Source of the DNA: Coleofasciculus sp. S288
GTDB taxonomy: Bacteria > Cyanobacteriota > Cyanobacteriia > Cyanobacteriales > Coleofasciculaceae
NCBI GenBank assembly: GCA_020216575.1
Contig: JAIUYC010000209.1
Coordinates: 1-6,803, forward strand
Direction of reading: 5' to 3'
Length of the DNA: 6,803 nucleotides
The translations under genes and the position numbers were made by a program. Numbering within the stretch: position 1 is the first letter of the stretch; every line of letters begins with the position of its first letter. The notes beneath the pieces were generated by a model, which was given only the letters and a program-made list of their open reading frames with translations, did no database searches and was not told where the DNA came from. Shown one piece after another: positions 1 through 5,022 of the stretch.

Positions 1-707
1 ACTTTGTTTCGATGATGTCACACGAGTTTCGCAACCCGCTCACTACTATTAAAATAGCTAGCGAATTACTCAAAAATTTTAGCGATAAGATTACTCAAGA
101 TAAAAAATATCGCTGCCTCAATCAAATTGAAATAGCGGCTCAAGAAATGATACAACTATTAGAGGATATTCTGAGTCTGGCTAGGGCAGAAGTTGGAAAA
201 CTAGAATTAAACCTACAGCCGTTTGACTTAGCAGAATTCTGCCACACGATAGTGGAACAAATGCAAATGACTGTTGGTGATAAACACACCCTCACTTTGG
301 TGATTCAAGGGGAATGCAATCACGCTTGCATGGATGTGGAGCTACTCAAGCATATCCTCACGAATTTGCTCTCGAATGCGATTAAGTATTCACCCGAAGG
401 CGGCAAGGTTCGATTTGAACTTTCCTGTCAAAACGGGGAGGCTACCTTCAAAATTCAGGATTGGGGGATAGGCATTCCACCAAGAGATCAACAAAAACTG
501 TTTGAGTCGTTTCATCGCGGGGCAAATGTGGGTAGGATTCCCGGTACTGGATTAGGACTGTGCATTGTTAAACAGTTTGTGGATTTGCACAAGGGCAAGA
601 TTGCACTAAAAAGTGAAGTTGGAGTCGGTACAACGTTTACGGTTACACTGCCGTTGCATAACCAGATATCAGTTGAGGAGAGTGCAACCCGATCGCGTGT
701 GGCATAG
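1..707 (+). CDS. Sensor histidine kinase, C-terminal part (partial at window start)
   Basis: This is the transmitter core of a two-component sensor kinase that autophosphorylates on a histidine and passes the phosphate to a response regulator. The frame is open to the left edge (first full codon at base 3, reading F-V-S before the first Met at 12), so the sensory N-terminus lies outside the window. Numbering from the Met at 12, the H-box is SHEFRNPLTTI with phospho-accepting His4. A HisKA two-helix dimerisation region follows to about residue 66. The HATPase_c domain shows the N-box TNLLSNA (Asn118, Asn122), G1 box DWGIGIP (150-156), F-box LFESF (163-167) and G2 box GTGLGL (178-183). All key residues are present, so it should be active. 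No receiver domain follows the catalytic domain. The N-terminal input domain and partner regulator cannot be identified here. The next gene starts 184 bp downstream and is unrelated. Confidence 0.95.
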   Translation, partial: FVSMMSHEFRNPLTTIKIASELLKNFSDKITQDKKYRCLNQIEIAAQEMIQLLEDILSLARAEVGKLELNLQPFDLAEFCHTIVEQMQMTVGDKHTLTLVIQGECNHACMDVELLKHILTNLLSNAIKYSPEGGKVRFELSCQNGEATFKIQDWGIGIPPRDQQKLFESFHRGANVGRIPGTGLGLCIVKQFVDLHKGKIALKSEVGVGTTFTVTLPLHNQISVEESATRSRVA

Positions 708-741
708 GGGGGTGTCAAAAATGACTATTGCATGAGCAGGA

Positions 742-749
742 GCGATCGC
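742..749. repeat. HIP1 octamer site (one of nine in the window)
   Basis: This is a GCGATCGC palindrome, the highly iterated palindrome abundant in many cyanobacterial genomes. Other exact copies start at 1657, 2300, 3823, 4896, 4919, 5735, 6038 and 6128, inside genes as well as between them. It is evidence for the host group rather than for a local function. Confidence 0.9.
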
Positions 750-770
750 TAGCCTAACTCATGTCCTAAT

Positions 771-783
771 GGGTGTTTCACCC
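771..783. other. Short hairpin between histidine kinase and M15 gene
   Basis: GGGTG-TTT-CACCC is a perfect 5-bp stem with a 3-nt loop, 64 bp after the kinase stop codon. No T-run follows, so it is not a classical intrinsic terminator. It could be an mRNA 3'-end structure or a chance hairpin. The rest of the 184-bp spacer holds a HIP1 site and a weak inverted repeat at 826-847. I found no convincing promoter for the next gene. Confidence 0.35.
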
Positions 784-891
784 CGAACGTCTACAATACA
801 CAAAGCAAATTGGGCTATTCTCTGCTTAAGAGGTGCTAAAACCTTAAATTATGTGTAATGAGCGCCGTAAATTGGGTTCTTACAATCTGTC

Positions 892-2553
892 ATGGCAACA
901 CTCTCCCCAGACCAACGCAATTATTACTACCTTTTGGAAGCTGAACGAGCAGGCATTCACAAACCAATCCTGACGGCGCTTTATCAGGCTCATTCTTCAC
1001 CTACCCTTCCCGATGGAGAAACGGGCTTAGGTATCTCTCCAGCCAATCGGGTATCCCTAGCGCAGGTCAATACGTTTCCCGAACAGGTTCAGTATGCAGC
1101 GAATGCCATTCGCTCTGTTACAGACAGTTTAGTCGCTCAGGGTTGGCAAGGGGCTGATTTATGGAATGCTCAACAGGGGCGCTACACGGATCAATTTCTT
1201 GAAAAAGTTGCTAGTGGCTACGCACCAGCAGCCAGCGAACCGACAGCTGCACGGATAGAAGCGTCCGATCTCAATAAGCTACGACAAGCTTACCTGGCTG
1301 ACCTCGAAGCTGACTTTGAGGTGGACGCCATGCCGCAAAACCTTGCCTATCTGGATCGCGCCTTGCTAACGTTGGTGGAGCGAATTCCCGACTACTACGC
1401 CGGATTATCGCACCAACGAGATGCCTTGCTGGAGGTGGTGCGGATTTGGCGAGAACTGGACACCCGTGAAGCGGTAATTGCCTCGCTTATACCTGCGAAT
1501 AAGGTGGAAGACGCCACGAACGATGAGTCTGTGTTGGATATTCCTCTAAAGCAATTTGTTGGACGGATTTCCGCTAACTACGGTGGATACCCGCATCAAC
1601 GGGAGGCGCTGATTCGCATGACTCAGTTGTGGCGCAAATTAAGGACACGAGAAGAGGCGATCGCTTCTCTGAAAACGAACACCTCCCCAGAGGAAAAGCT
1701 TAGCATCATCGATCCGGCTTTAATTGCCTTTGTTCAGCGCCTTCCCGATTACTACCAGGGACAAGGCAGCCAGCGCAACGCCCTCACAGAAGCGTTTCGC
1801 CTTTGGCGTCAACTCGACTCCCGTGCCACGGCGATAGTAAGCTTAGGCGTTAATCCTGAAGTCCTCACTGCTAGTGCCACCGACCGAACAGTCCTCGTGA
1901 ACCTAGCGACTCAACTTGATCGCGAATTACTCTCCTTTATACGCCGCGTGCCTGGAGGATATGACGAACGCGAACACCAAAGAGAAGCCTTAATCCGCCT
2001 CGTTCAACTCTGGCGCAATCTACCGACGCGAAATCAATCGATTCAATCCCTACTAGAAGACCAGAAACGCCTCGACCAAGCCCGCCGCACTACCCAAGAA
2101 GCCGCCCCCAAGCCCGTACCTCTAATCGTTCCCAAACGTCCTGCCCGTTGGACACCTAACAATATTCAGCTATCCGCTTCGATTATTCCAGATGGTAACT
2201 TTACCTGGGCTGAGGCAACCCACGGCGGTACGCGAATGCCTCCCAATCAAGCGACGGTGGATGCTATGGTTCGCATTGCCAGACTCGCACAACGAGCACG
2301 CGATCGCATCGGACGACCGTTTATCGTCACGAGTTGGTATCGCCCACCCGCCATCAATCGGGCTGTGGGCGGGGCGCGTTACAGCCGCCATCTGGTAGGA
2401 GATGCCATAGACTTTCTCTGTGAAGGCCTCACTGGCAATCAACTCTACTGGGCGATCGAACCTTGGTGGCCGGGTGGCTTAGGTCGCTATATTAAATTTC
2501 CTTACCTTTGCCACATTGATGCCCGAAGCTACCGAGCTCGTTGGCGAAACTAA
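892..2553 (+). CDS. Peptidase M15-family protein (D-Ala-D-Ala carboxypeptidase-like) with four N-terminal repeats
   Basis: The C-terminal ~140 residues match the M15A/Peptidase_M15_3 fold of zinc peptidases that cut D-Ala-containing peptidoglycan stem peptides. Visible motifs are FTWAEATHGGTR (437-448), TSWYRPPAINRAVGG (480-494), the zinc signature RHLVGDAID (His500, Asp507; H-x6-D) and a C-terminal CHIDAR (His541, probably the third ligand). Before it lie four copies of a ~46-residue unit, roughly 154-199, 214-260, 272-318 and 341-387, with core HQRxALxxxxxLWRxLxTRExAIxSL. The conserved Gln sits at 175, 236, 294 and 363. A Pro/Lys-rich linker (about 400-420) joins repeats to peptidase. Residues 1-110 form a separate domain with DGETGLGISP (41-50). 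No Sec signal peptide or membrane segment is visible, so export is unexplained. The Met at 892 has no clear Shine-Dalgarno sequence. A cell-wall hydrolase role is family inference; the repeats may bind wall or partner. Confidence 0.93.
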   Translation: MATLSPDQRNYYYLLEAERAGIHKPILTALYQAHSSPTLPDGETGLGISPANRVSLAQVNTFPEQVQYAANAIRSVTDSLVAQGWQGADLWNAQQGRYTDQFLEKVASGYAPAASEPTAARIEASDLNKLRQAYLADLEADFEVDAMPQNLAYLDRALLTLVERIPDYYAGLSHQRDALLEVVRIWRELDTREAVIASLIPANKVEDATNDESVLDIPLKQFVGRISANYGGYPHQREALIRMTQLWRKLRTREEAIASLKTNTSPEEKLSIIDPALIAFVQRLPDYYQGQGSQRNALTEAFRLWRQLDSRATAIVSLGVNPEVLTASATDRTVLVNLATQLDRELLSFIRRVPGGYDEREHQREALIRLVQLWRNLPTRNQSIQSLLEDQKRLDQARRTTQEAAPKPVPLIVPKRPARWTPNNIQLSASIIPDGNFTWAEATHGGTRMPPNQATVDAMVRIARLAQRARDRIGRPFIVTSWYRPPAINRAVGGARYSRHLVGDAIDFLCEGLTGNQLYWAIEPWWPGGLGRYIKFPYLCHIDARSYRARWRN

Positions 2554-2602
2554 GTTAGACACCATGAGCAAAAGCTCACAATGAAAGAATGAAAATCCTT
2601 CT

Positions 2603-2620
2603 CCCCTGACCCCTGACCCC
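2603..2620. repeat. CCCCTGA heptamer repeat
   Basis: Two perfect copies of CCCCTGA and a third partial copy (CCCC, then TAT) lie in exact 7-bp register. Unit length and intergenic position fit the short tandemly repeated heptanucleotides (STRR) known from cyanobacteria. No function can be read from it. Confidence 0.7.
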
Positions 2621-2638
2621 TATTTTCAGGTTAGAAAA

Positions 2639-2658
2639 TTCCCTTTATGAAAGGGGAA
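2639..2658. repeat. Short hairpin TTCCCTTT-ATG-AAAGGGGAA
   Basis: A 6-bp perfect core (CCCTTT/AAAGGG) with a 3-nt loop extends by two A-T pairs around one bulged G. A similar hairpin (CCCC-TT...AA-T-GGGG) lies at 4183-4200, so the two may belong to one small intergenic family. No T-run follows, so a terminator role is not supported. Confidence 0.45.
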
Positions 2659-2740
2659 GCCTGCTATAGCCTTGTGGCTTGACAAGAGCTAGGATGTCAC
2701 CAACTCATACCTCTTCCCTATCTGTCACCTTAACCTTACC

Positions 2741-2809
2741 TTCAACAGCGAACAGTAAGCAGTTCTCAGTGACCATTTTTTATTGGTCAGAAGACTGATT
2801 GCTGTTGAA
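2741..2809. repeat. 69-bp imperfect inverted repeat containing CAG heptamers
   Basis: Outer arms TTCAACAGC (2741-2749) and GCTGTTGAA (2801-2809) pair perfectly over 9 bp. Inner arms TGACCA (2770-2775) and TGGTCA (2784-2789) pair over 6 bp around an 8-nt T-rich loop, and partial complementarity joins them. The left arm is also a degenerate heptamer array, with CAG at 2746, 2753, 2760 and 2767, exactly 7 bp apart. This combines STRR-like sequence with a foldable structure. It ends 75 bp before the next start codon and just upstream of the candidate promoter. Confidence 0.75.
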
Positions 2810-2826
2810 TTGCTCCAATAGCAGAA

Positions 2827-2854
2827 TTACCATTCCGCATGGGCATCCTATAAA
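2827..2854 (+). promoter_or_regulatory. Candidate sigma70-type promoter for the membrane protein gene
   Basis: TTACCA (2827-2832, 4 of 6 to TTGACA), a 16-bp spacer and TATAAA (2849-2854, 5 of 6 to TATAAT) would give a leader of about 24 nt before the ATG at 2885. It is read by eye only, in an AT-rich region. Confidence 0.4.
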
Positions 2855-2884
2855 TAGAGGTAAAATTTTTATCCAAGAGTCATT

Positions 2885-3664
2885 ATGTCCACTTCTAATT
2901 CTAAAACTTTTAGGGAACCAACCCTAGCCCAAACTTCCACTTTCATTCAGCCATCCGTAATGGCTCAAGTTCCTCAGTCCTCCGGGCAACTCTGGATGTT
3001 TGTTTCGATTGGACTAACCTTAGTGCTGATTGGTTTAGTCGTGTATGGCAAGCTCCAATTCGACGACAAGGCAAGGAAACTTAAGATTGAGCAGTACAAA
3101 ACAGCAGACTTGCAAAAAAAGTTAAAGTTAGCGCTCACAACCATCCGGAAAATGGAAACAAATCCGGATTTGGTTCACTCGCGAGAATTTAACTTGGATT
3201 ACCTGAGAATGCGAATGGAAGAGGAGGTATTTCATTTTGCAATTATCAACCAAATCAAGATTAAAGTTAAACAGATTATCAGTGTGGCACTTCGACCTCC
3301 TCAAGGGACTCAAGCTGTTATTGGCATTGCCAGTGCAGCAGGGCGTCAAGTGGATGAAACATTTGATGTGATGTACGAGACGGAAGGTGAGGGGAAACGC
3401 ACGATGCGAGTACTTTTCCGCATTCAAATCATATTGATGAAAATCCCCACTCAGGCAACCTCGGCAACGATCAGCCAGATTATTGATTGTATTGAAACGT
3501 TTCTTAGCCCTGATGAAGACCATGAAAGCTGGCAACCAACAATTCAAGGCCGCCTTGTTCTGATTCGTTGGGATCAAAAAGCAAAGCCGACTCCATTACT
3601 AGTCCTGCAACAATCTACTGAAGGAGTCAATGTTACGTTGAGAGTTAAGCGAGCAGGTATCTAG
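2885..3664 (+). CDS. Hypothetical single-pass membrane protein
   Basis: I do not recognise a named family. The 259-residue protein has a polar Ser/Thr/Gln-rich N-terminus (1-35) and one strong membrane segment (about 37-56, LWMFVSIGLTLVLIGLVVYG). A charged, probably coiled-coil stretch follows (about 58-92, rich in Lys, Leu and Gln). Then comes a soluble domain of about 165 residues that alternates basic helices (NQIKIKVKQI, 122-131) and beta-like segments (RLVLIRWDQ, 223-231). Positive residues after the membrane segment suggest that the large domain is cytoplasmic with the N-terminus outside, but this is inference. The Met at 2885 gives a sensible N-terminus, and a weak AAGAG lies 5 nt upstream. 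Codon use and a clean 780-bp frame support a real gene. It stands alone between two repeat-rich spacers, so context gives no functional hint. Confidence 0.85.
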   Translation: MSTSNSKTFREPTLAQTSTFIQPSVMAQVPQSSGQLWMFVSIGLTLVLIGLVVYGKLQFDDKARKLKIEQYKTADLQKKLKLALTTIRKMETNPDLVHSREFNLDYLRMRMEEEVFHFAIINQIKIKVKQIISVALRPPQGTQAVIGIASAAGRQVDETFDVMYETEGEGKRTMRVLFRIQIILMKIPTQATSATISQIIDCIETFLSPDEDHESWQPTIQGRLVLIRWDQKAKPTPLLVLQQSTEGVNVTLRVKRAGI

Positions 3665-3720
3665 TAACAAACTTATGGAGTGATCAGGGTGCTGTCGGTA
3701 CAATTTTCAAAAAGTTACGC

Positions 3721-3735
3721 GATTGCTGAGCAATC
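3721..3735. repeat. 15-bp quasi-palindrome GATTGCTGAGCAATC
   Basis: Arms GATTGCT and AGCAATC flank a single central G, 57 bp after the membrane-protein stop codon. As RNA it would be a 5-bp stem with a 5-nt loop, and no T-run follows directly. It could be a protein-binding site or a weak 3'-end hairpin. Confidence 0.45.
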
Positions 3736-3855
3736 ACTGAACGATTAATTAAGAATAAAAAATTAGACAAAGCTCCTTTATTAATACGATTTGTTGTTTT
3801 TTTTATTATTTTGCAGCAAATGGCGATCGCAGTATGGAACACTTGCAATATAAGT

Positions 3856-3872
3856 CTTTTGACTTTTGACTT
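3856..3872. repeat. CTTTTGA heptamer repeat
   Basis: Two perfect CTTTTGA copies and a partial third (CTT) lie in 7-bp register, 38 bp before the CAGAGGG array. This is a different unit from the other heptamers in the window. Confidence 0.6.
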
Positions 3873-3900
3873 CCAAGGGAGCGGTACTAGTGTAAGAAGG

Positions 3901-3965
3901 CAGAGAGGGCAGAGGGCAGAGGGCAGAGGGCAGAGGGCAGAGGGCAGAGGGCAGAGGGCAGAGGG
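3901..3965. repeat. CAGAGGG heptamer array, eight perfect copies
   Basis: CAGAGGG units start at 3910, 3917, 3924, 3931, 3938, 3945, 3952 and 3959 with no substitutions, preceded by a 9-nt variant unit CAGAGAGGG at 3901. The strand is strongly purine-rich (only one C per unit). Perfect identity suggests recent slippage, so copy number is likely to vary between strains. It fits the cyanobacterial STRR class. It is not a CRISPR array because there are no spacers. Confidence 0.95.
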
Positions 3966-4066
3966 TATGCGTATTGACTGGTCAAGGTTTCAGGATTTGG
4001 CTGTGTCCTAATCGCCTTGGCGACTGCTATATTTAATAATTTTTCGCTGTAAGTTTTTAAAGGTTT

Positions 4067-4116
4067 AAATCAAAAAATCTCTGGGAAATTTAAAGAGATT
4101 TAGAAGATTTTGATTT
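4067..4116. other. AT-rich imperfect stem-loop
   Basis: Outer arms AAATCAAAA (4067-4075) and TTTTGATTT (4108-4116) pair over 9 bp. Inner arms AATCTCT (4076-4082) and AGAGATT (4094-4100) pair over 7 bp. They are separated by a one-sided 7-nt bulge, with an 11-nt loop. Sixteen paired bases in a 50-nt element exceed what I expect by chance, though AT-rich DNA lowers the threshold. Confidence 0.55.
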
Positions 4117-4130
4117 TAGAGCTTGTGCTA

Positions 4131-4159
4131 TTGACCAATCAATCAGTAGTAAATAGACT
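4131..4159 (+). promoter_or_regulatory. Candidate promoter for the CAAD gene, with long leader
   Basis: TTGACC (4131-4136, 5 of 6 to consensus), a 17-bp spacer and TAGACT (4154-4159, 4 of 6) point toward the CAAD gene. Transcription from about 4166 would give a leader of about 190 nt that includes the hairpins at 4183-4200 and 4291-4308. A second weaker -10-like TATAAC (4287-4292) overlaps the start of the 4291-4308 inverted repeat. Confidence 0.4.
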
Positions 4160-4182
4160 GAAATAGTTGAATCTGAATCTAG

Positions 4183-4200
4183 CCCCTTATAAGAATGGGG
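4183..4200. repeat. Short hairpin CCCCTT...AATGGGG
   Basis: CCCC/GGGG plus TT/AA pair around a bulged T, with loop ATAAG. It lies in the probable leader of the CAAD gene and resembles the hairpin at 2639-2658. Confidence 0.4.
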
Positions 4201-4290
4201 TTGAAGTTTACAGCTATTTTCATTTGAGTGCAATAAAGGTATAGGGAACATCACCAATAATTAGTCTTAAGTAGAGATAGTTATTCTATA

Positions 4291-4308
4291 ACGCCTGACC
4301 TATGGCGT
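4291..4308. promoter_or_regulatory. Inverted repeat ACGCC-N8-GGCGT upstream of the CAAD gene
   Basis: Perfect 5-bp arms flank TGACCTAT, 48 bp before the start codon. It may be an operator or a leader hairpin; I cannot link it to any known regulator. Confidence 0.35.
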
Positions 4309-4356
4309 ATGGTACATGCAACTGAAAATGGCTAATTCTACTTTCCAACAAGCAAT

Positions 4357-4797
4357 ATGTCCTCTGAAATCACAACAAGCACTGGTACGATTGAAGTGAA
4401 AGCTGAAATGACTGATATAGACCTTAACCCAAAAGACAAACTCGTGGTGAGCCAAAAGCAATCCACCGAACTTTCCACAGAGAGCGAATGGCAGCAATTT
4501 GGAGAAAAAACTTCTGCCTTTCTCAATAGTTTGCCAAGTTACGTCAACGACTTTTTCCAAAAATACCAGCAGATCCTGATAATTGGTGGCTTAATTTTGG
4601 TAGTTTTGACGAGTGTGAAAGTCATACTAGCTGTCCTGGATGCTATCAATGACATTCCACTCCTTGCATTGATTCTAGAGCTAGTGGGCTTGGGATACAC
4701 AATCTGGTTTGTATACCGCTATTTACTGAGCGCTGCTACTCGTCAAGAATTGTCTGAGGAGATTAAGGCGTTGAAGGCGCAAGTTTTGGGACTCTAA
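4357..4797 (+). CDS. CAAD domain / CURT1-like membrane protein
   Basis: The C-terminal ~80 residues match the CAAD family (cyanobacterial aminoacyl-tRNA synthetase appended domain), shared with plant CURT1 thylakoid-curvature proteins. The order is typical: a polar, acidic, unstructured N-terminus (1-45), an amphipathic helix (about 52-70, FLNSLPSYVNDFFQKYQQI), two closely spaced membrane helices (about 72-97 and 101-124) joined by a short NDIP turn, and a charged C-terminal amphipathic helix (128-143, RQELSEEIKALKAQ). At 146 residues it is a stand-alone form, not fused to a tRNA synthetase. By homology with CURT1 and cyanobacterial CurT it may sit in thylakoid membrane and help shape membrane edges; that role is inferred. 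The Met at 4357 lacks a strong ribosome-binding site, but upstream frames contain no better ATG. It probably forms a single-gene unit, ending at the terminator near 4896-4933. Confidence 0.92.
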   Translation: MSSEITTSTGTIEVKAEMTDIDLNPKDKLVVSQKQSTELSTESEWQQFGEKTSAFLNSLPSYVNDFFQKYQQILIIGGLILVVLTSVKVILAVLDAINDIPLLALILELVGLGYTIWFVYRYLLSAATRQELSEEIKALKAQVLGL

Positions 4798-4853
4798 GCA
4801 GGTAGGCATCCTTAAATACGACCTATTATTTTGGGGACTGGTGAGTGCGTCAA

Positions 4854-4888
4854 GTCTCCCAGTTTCCAATTACTAATCTCCAATCCCT
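4854..4888. repeat. Degenerate 7-bp-period repeat (AATYTCC-like)
   Basis: Five consecutive heptamers read GTCTCCC, AGTTTCC, AATTACT, AATCTCC and AATCCCT. The match is imperfect but the 7-bp phase holds, and it lies in a spacer like the other heptamers. It looks like a decayed STRR. Confidence 0.45.
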
Positions 4889-4895
4889 TTGTAGA

Positions 4896-4933
4896 GCGAT
4901 CGCACGCTTCCAGGAAACGCGATCGCCTTTTTT
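4896..4933 (+). terminator. Intrinsic terminator made from two HIP1 sites
   Basis: GCGATCGC at 4896-4903 and again at 4919-4926 are mutually complementary because the octamer is a palindrome. They form an 8-bp GC-rich stem with a 15-nt loop, followed by one C and six T (4928-4933). It lies about 100 bp after the CAAD stop codon and just before the next promoter, the expected place for a terminator. Confidence 0.7.
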
Positions 4934-4934
4934 C

Positions 4935-4963
4935 TTGCCCTTTAAGTACATTAGTACTATACT
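4935..4963 (+). promoter_or_regulatory. Promoter of the kinase-GUN4 gene, with inverted repeat in the spacer
   Basis: TTGCCC (4935-4940, 4 of 6), a 17-bp spacer and TATACT (4958-4963, 5 of 6) begin directly after the terminator T-run. Start near 4970 would give a leader of about 50 nt. The spacer contains AGTAC-ATTA-GTACT (4945-4958), a 14-bp inverted repeat that could be an operator. The motif is not an NtcA site: GTA and TAC are 6 bp apart, not 8. Confidence 0.5.
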
Positions 4964-5009
4964 GAACTCACTTTCAGCTGTGCCAGAATCGATAGCAAAT
5001 TGGCGTCTT

Positions 5010-5013
5010 GGAG
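5010..5013 (+). promoter_or_regulatory. Shine-Dalgarno site of the kinase gene
   Basis: GGAG lies 9 nt before the ATG at 5023, a good spacing. It supports this start over upstream frames. A second purine run, AGAGG, abuts the ATG but is too close to act. Confidence 0.5.
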
Positions 5014-5022
5014 TCGTAGAGG

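Larger units (their letters stand above)
2554..2884. other. 331-bp repeat-rich spacer
   Basis: There is no credible gene here. In order it holds a small hairpin TGAGC-AAAA-GCTCA (2565-2578) just after the M15 stop, a CCCCTGA heptamer run (2603-2620), a short hairpin (2639-2658), a 69-bp imperfect inverted repeat (2741-2809) and a candidate promoter for the next gene (2827-2854). Confidence 0.7.
3665..4356. other. 692-bp spacer with tandem repeats and stem-loops
   Basis: This is the longest gene-free stretch. It contains a 15-bp quasi-palindrome (3721-3735), T-rich DNA (3790-3812), a HIP1 site (3823), two heptamer runs (CTTTTGA at 3856-3869; CAGAGGG at 3910-3965), an inverted repeat TCGCC-TT-GGCGA (4012-4023), a long AT-rich stem-loop (4067-4116), a candidate promoter (4131-4159) and two short hairpins (4183-4200, 4291-4308). 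A 66-codon frame from TTG at 3811 exists only because the CAGAGGG repeat lacks stops in that frame, so I do not call it a gene. A small RNA is possible but cannot be shown. Confidence 0.65.

Noticed and set aside
771..783. Terminator after the histidine kinase
   Set aside because: The hairpin is clear but no T-run follows, so I list it only as a hairpin.
2170..2442. Antisense 90-residue frame within the M15 domain
   Set aside because: It is a shadow of the conserved peptidase-coding sequence.
3128..3577. 149-residue antisense frame
   Set aside because: It lies wholly inside the membrane-protein gene, whose + frame has a coherent membrane helix and soluble domain. The antisense product is Cys/His-scattered with no recognisable domain.
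3767..3804. Terminator ACAAA...TTTGT followed by T8
   Set aside because: A 5-bp all-but-one A-T stem with an 18-nt loop is too weak to call, although the T-run is suggestive.
3901..3965. Possible CRISPR array
   Set aside because: Units are 7 bp with no spacers between them, and no cas gene is present.
3811..4011. 66-codon frame from TTG reading through the CAGAGGG array (repeating RGQRAEG)
   Set aside because: It has a TTG start without ribosome site, its length comes from a stop-free repeat, and its ends are low-complexity spacer DNA. It is a repeat artefact.
4946..4957. NtcA-type site upstream of the kinase
   Set aside because: NtcA needs GTA-N8-TAC; here GTA and TAC are separated by 6 bp.
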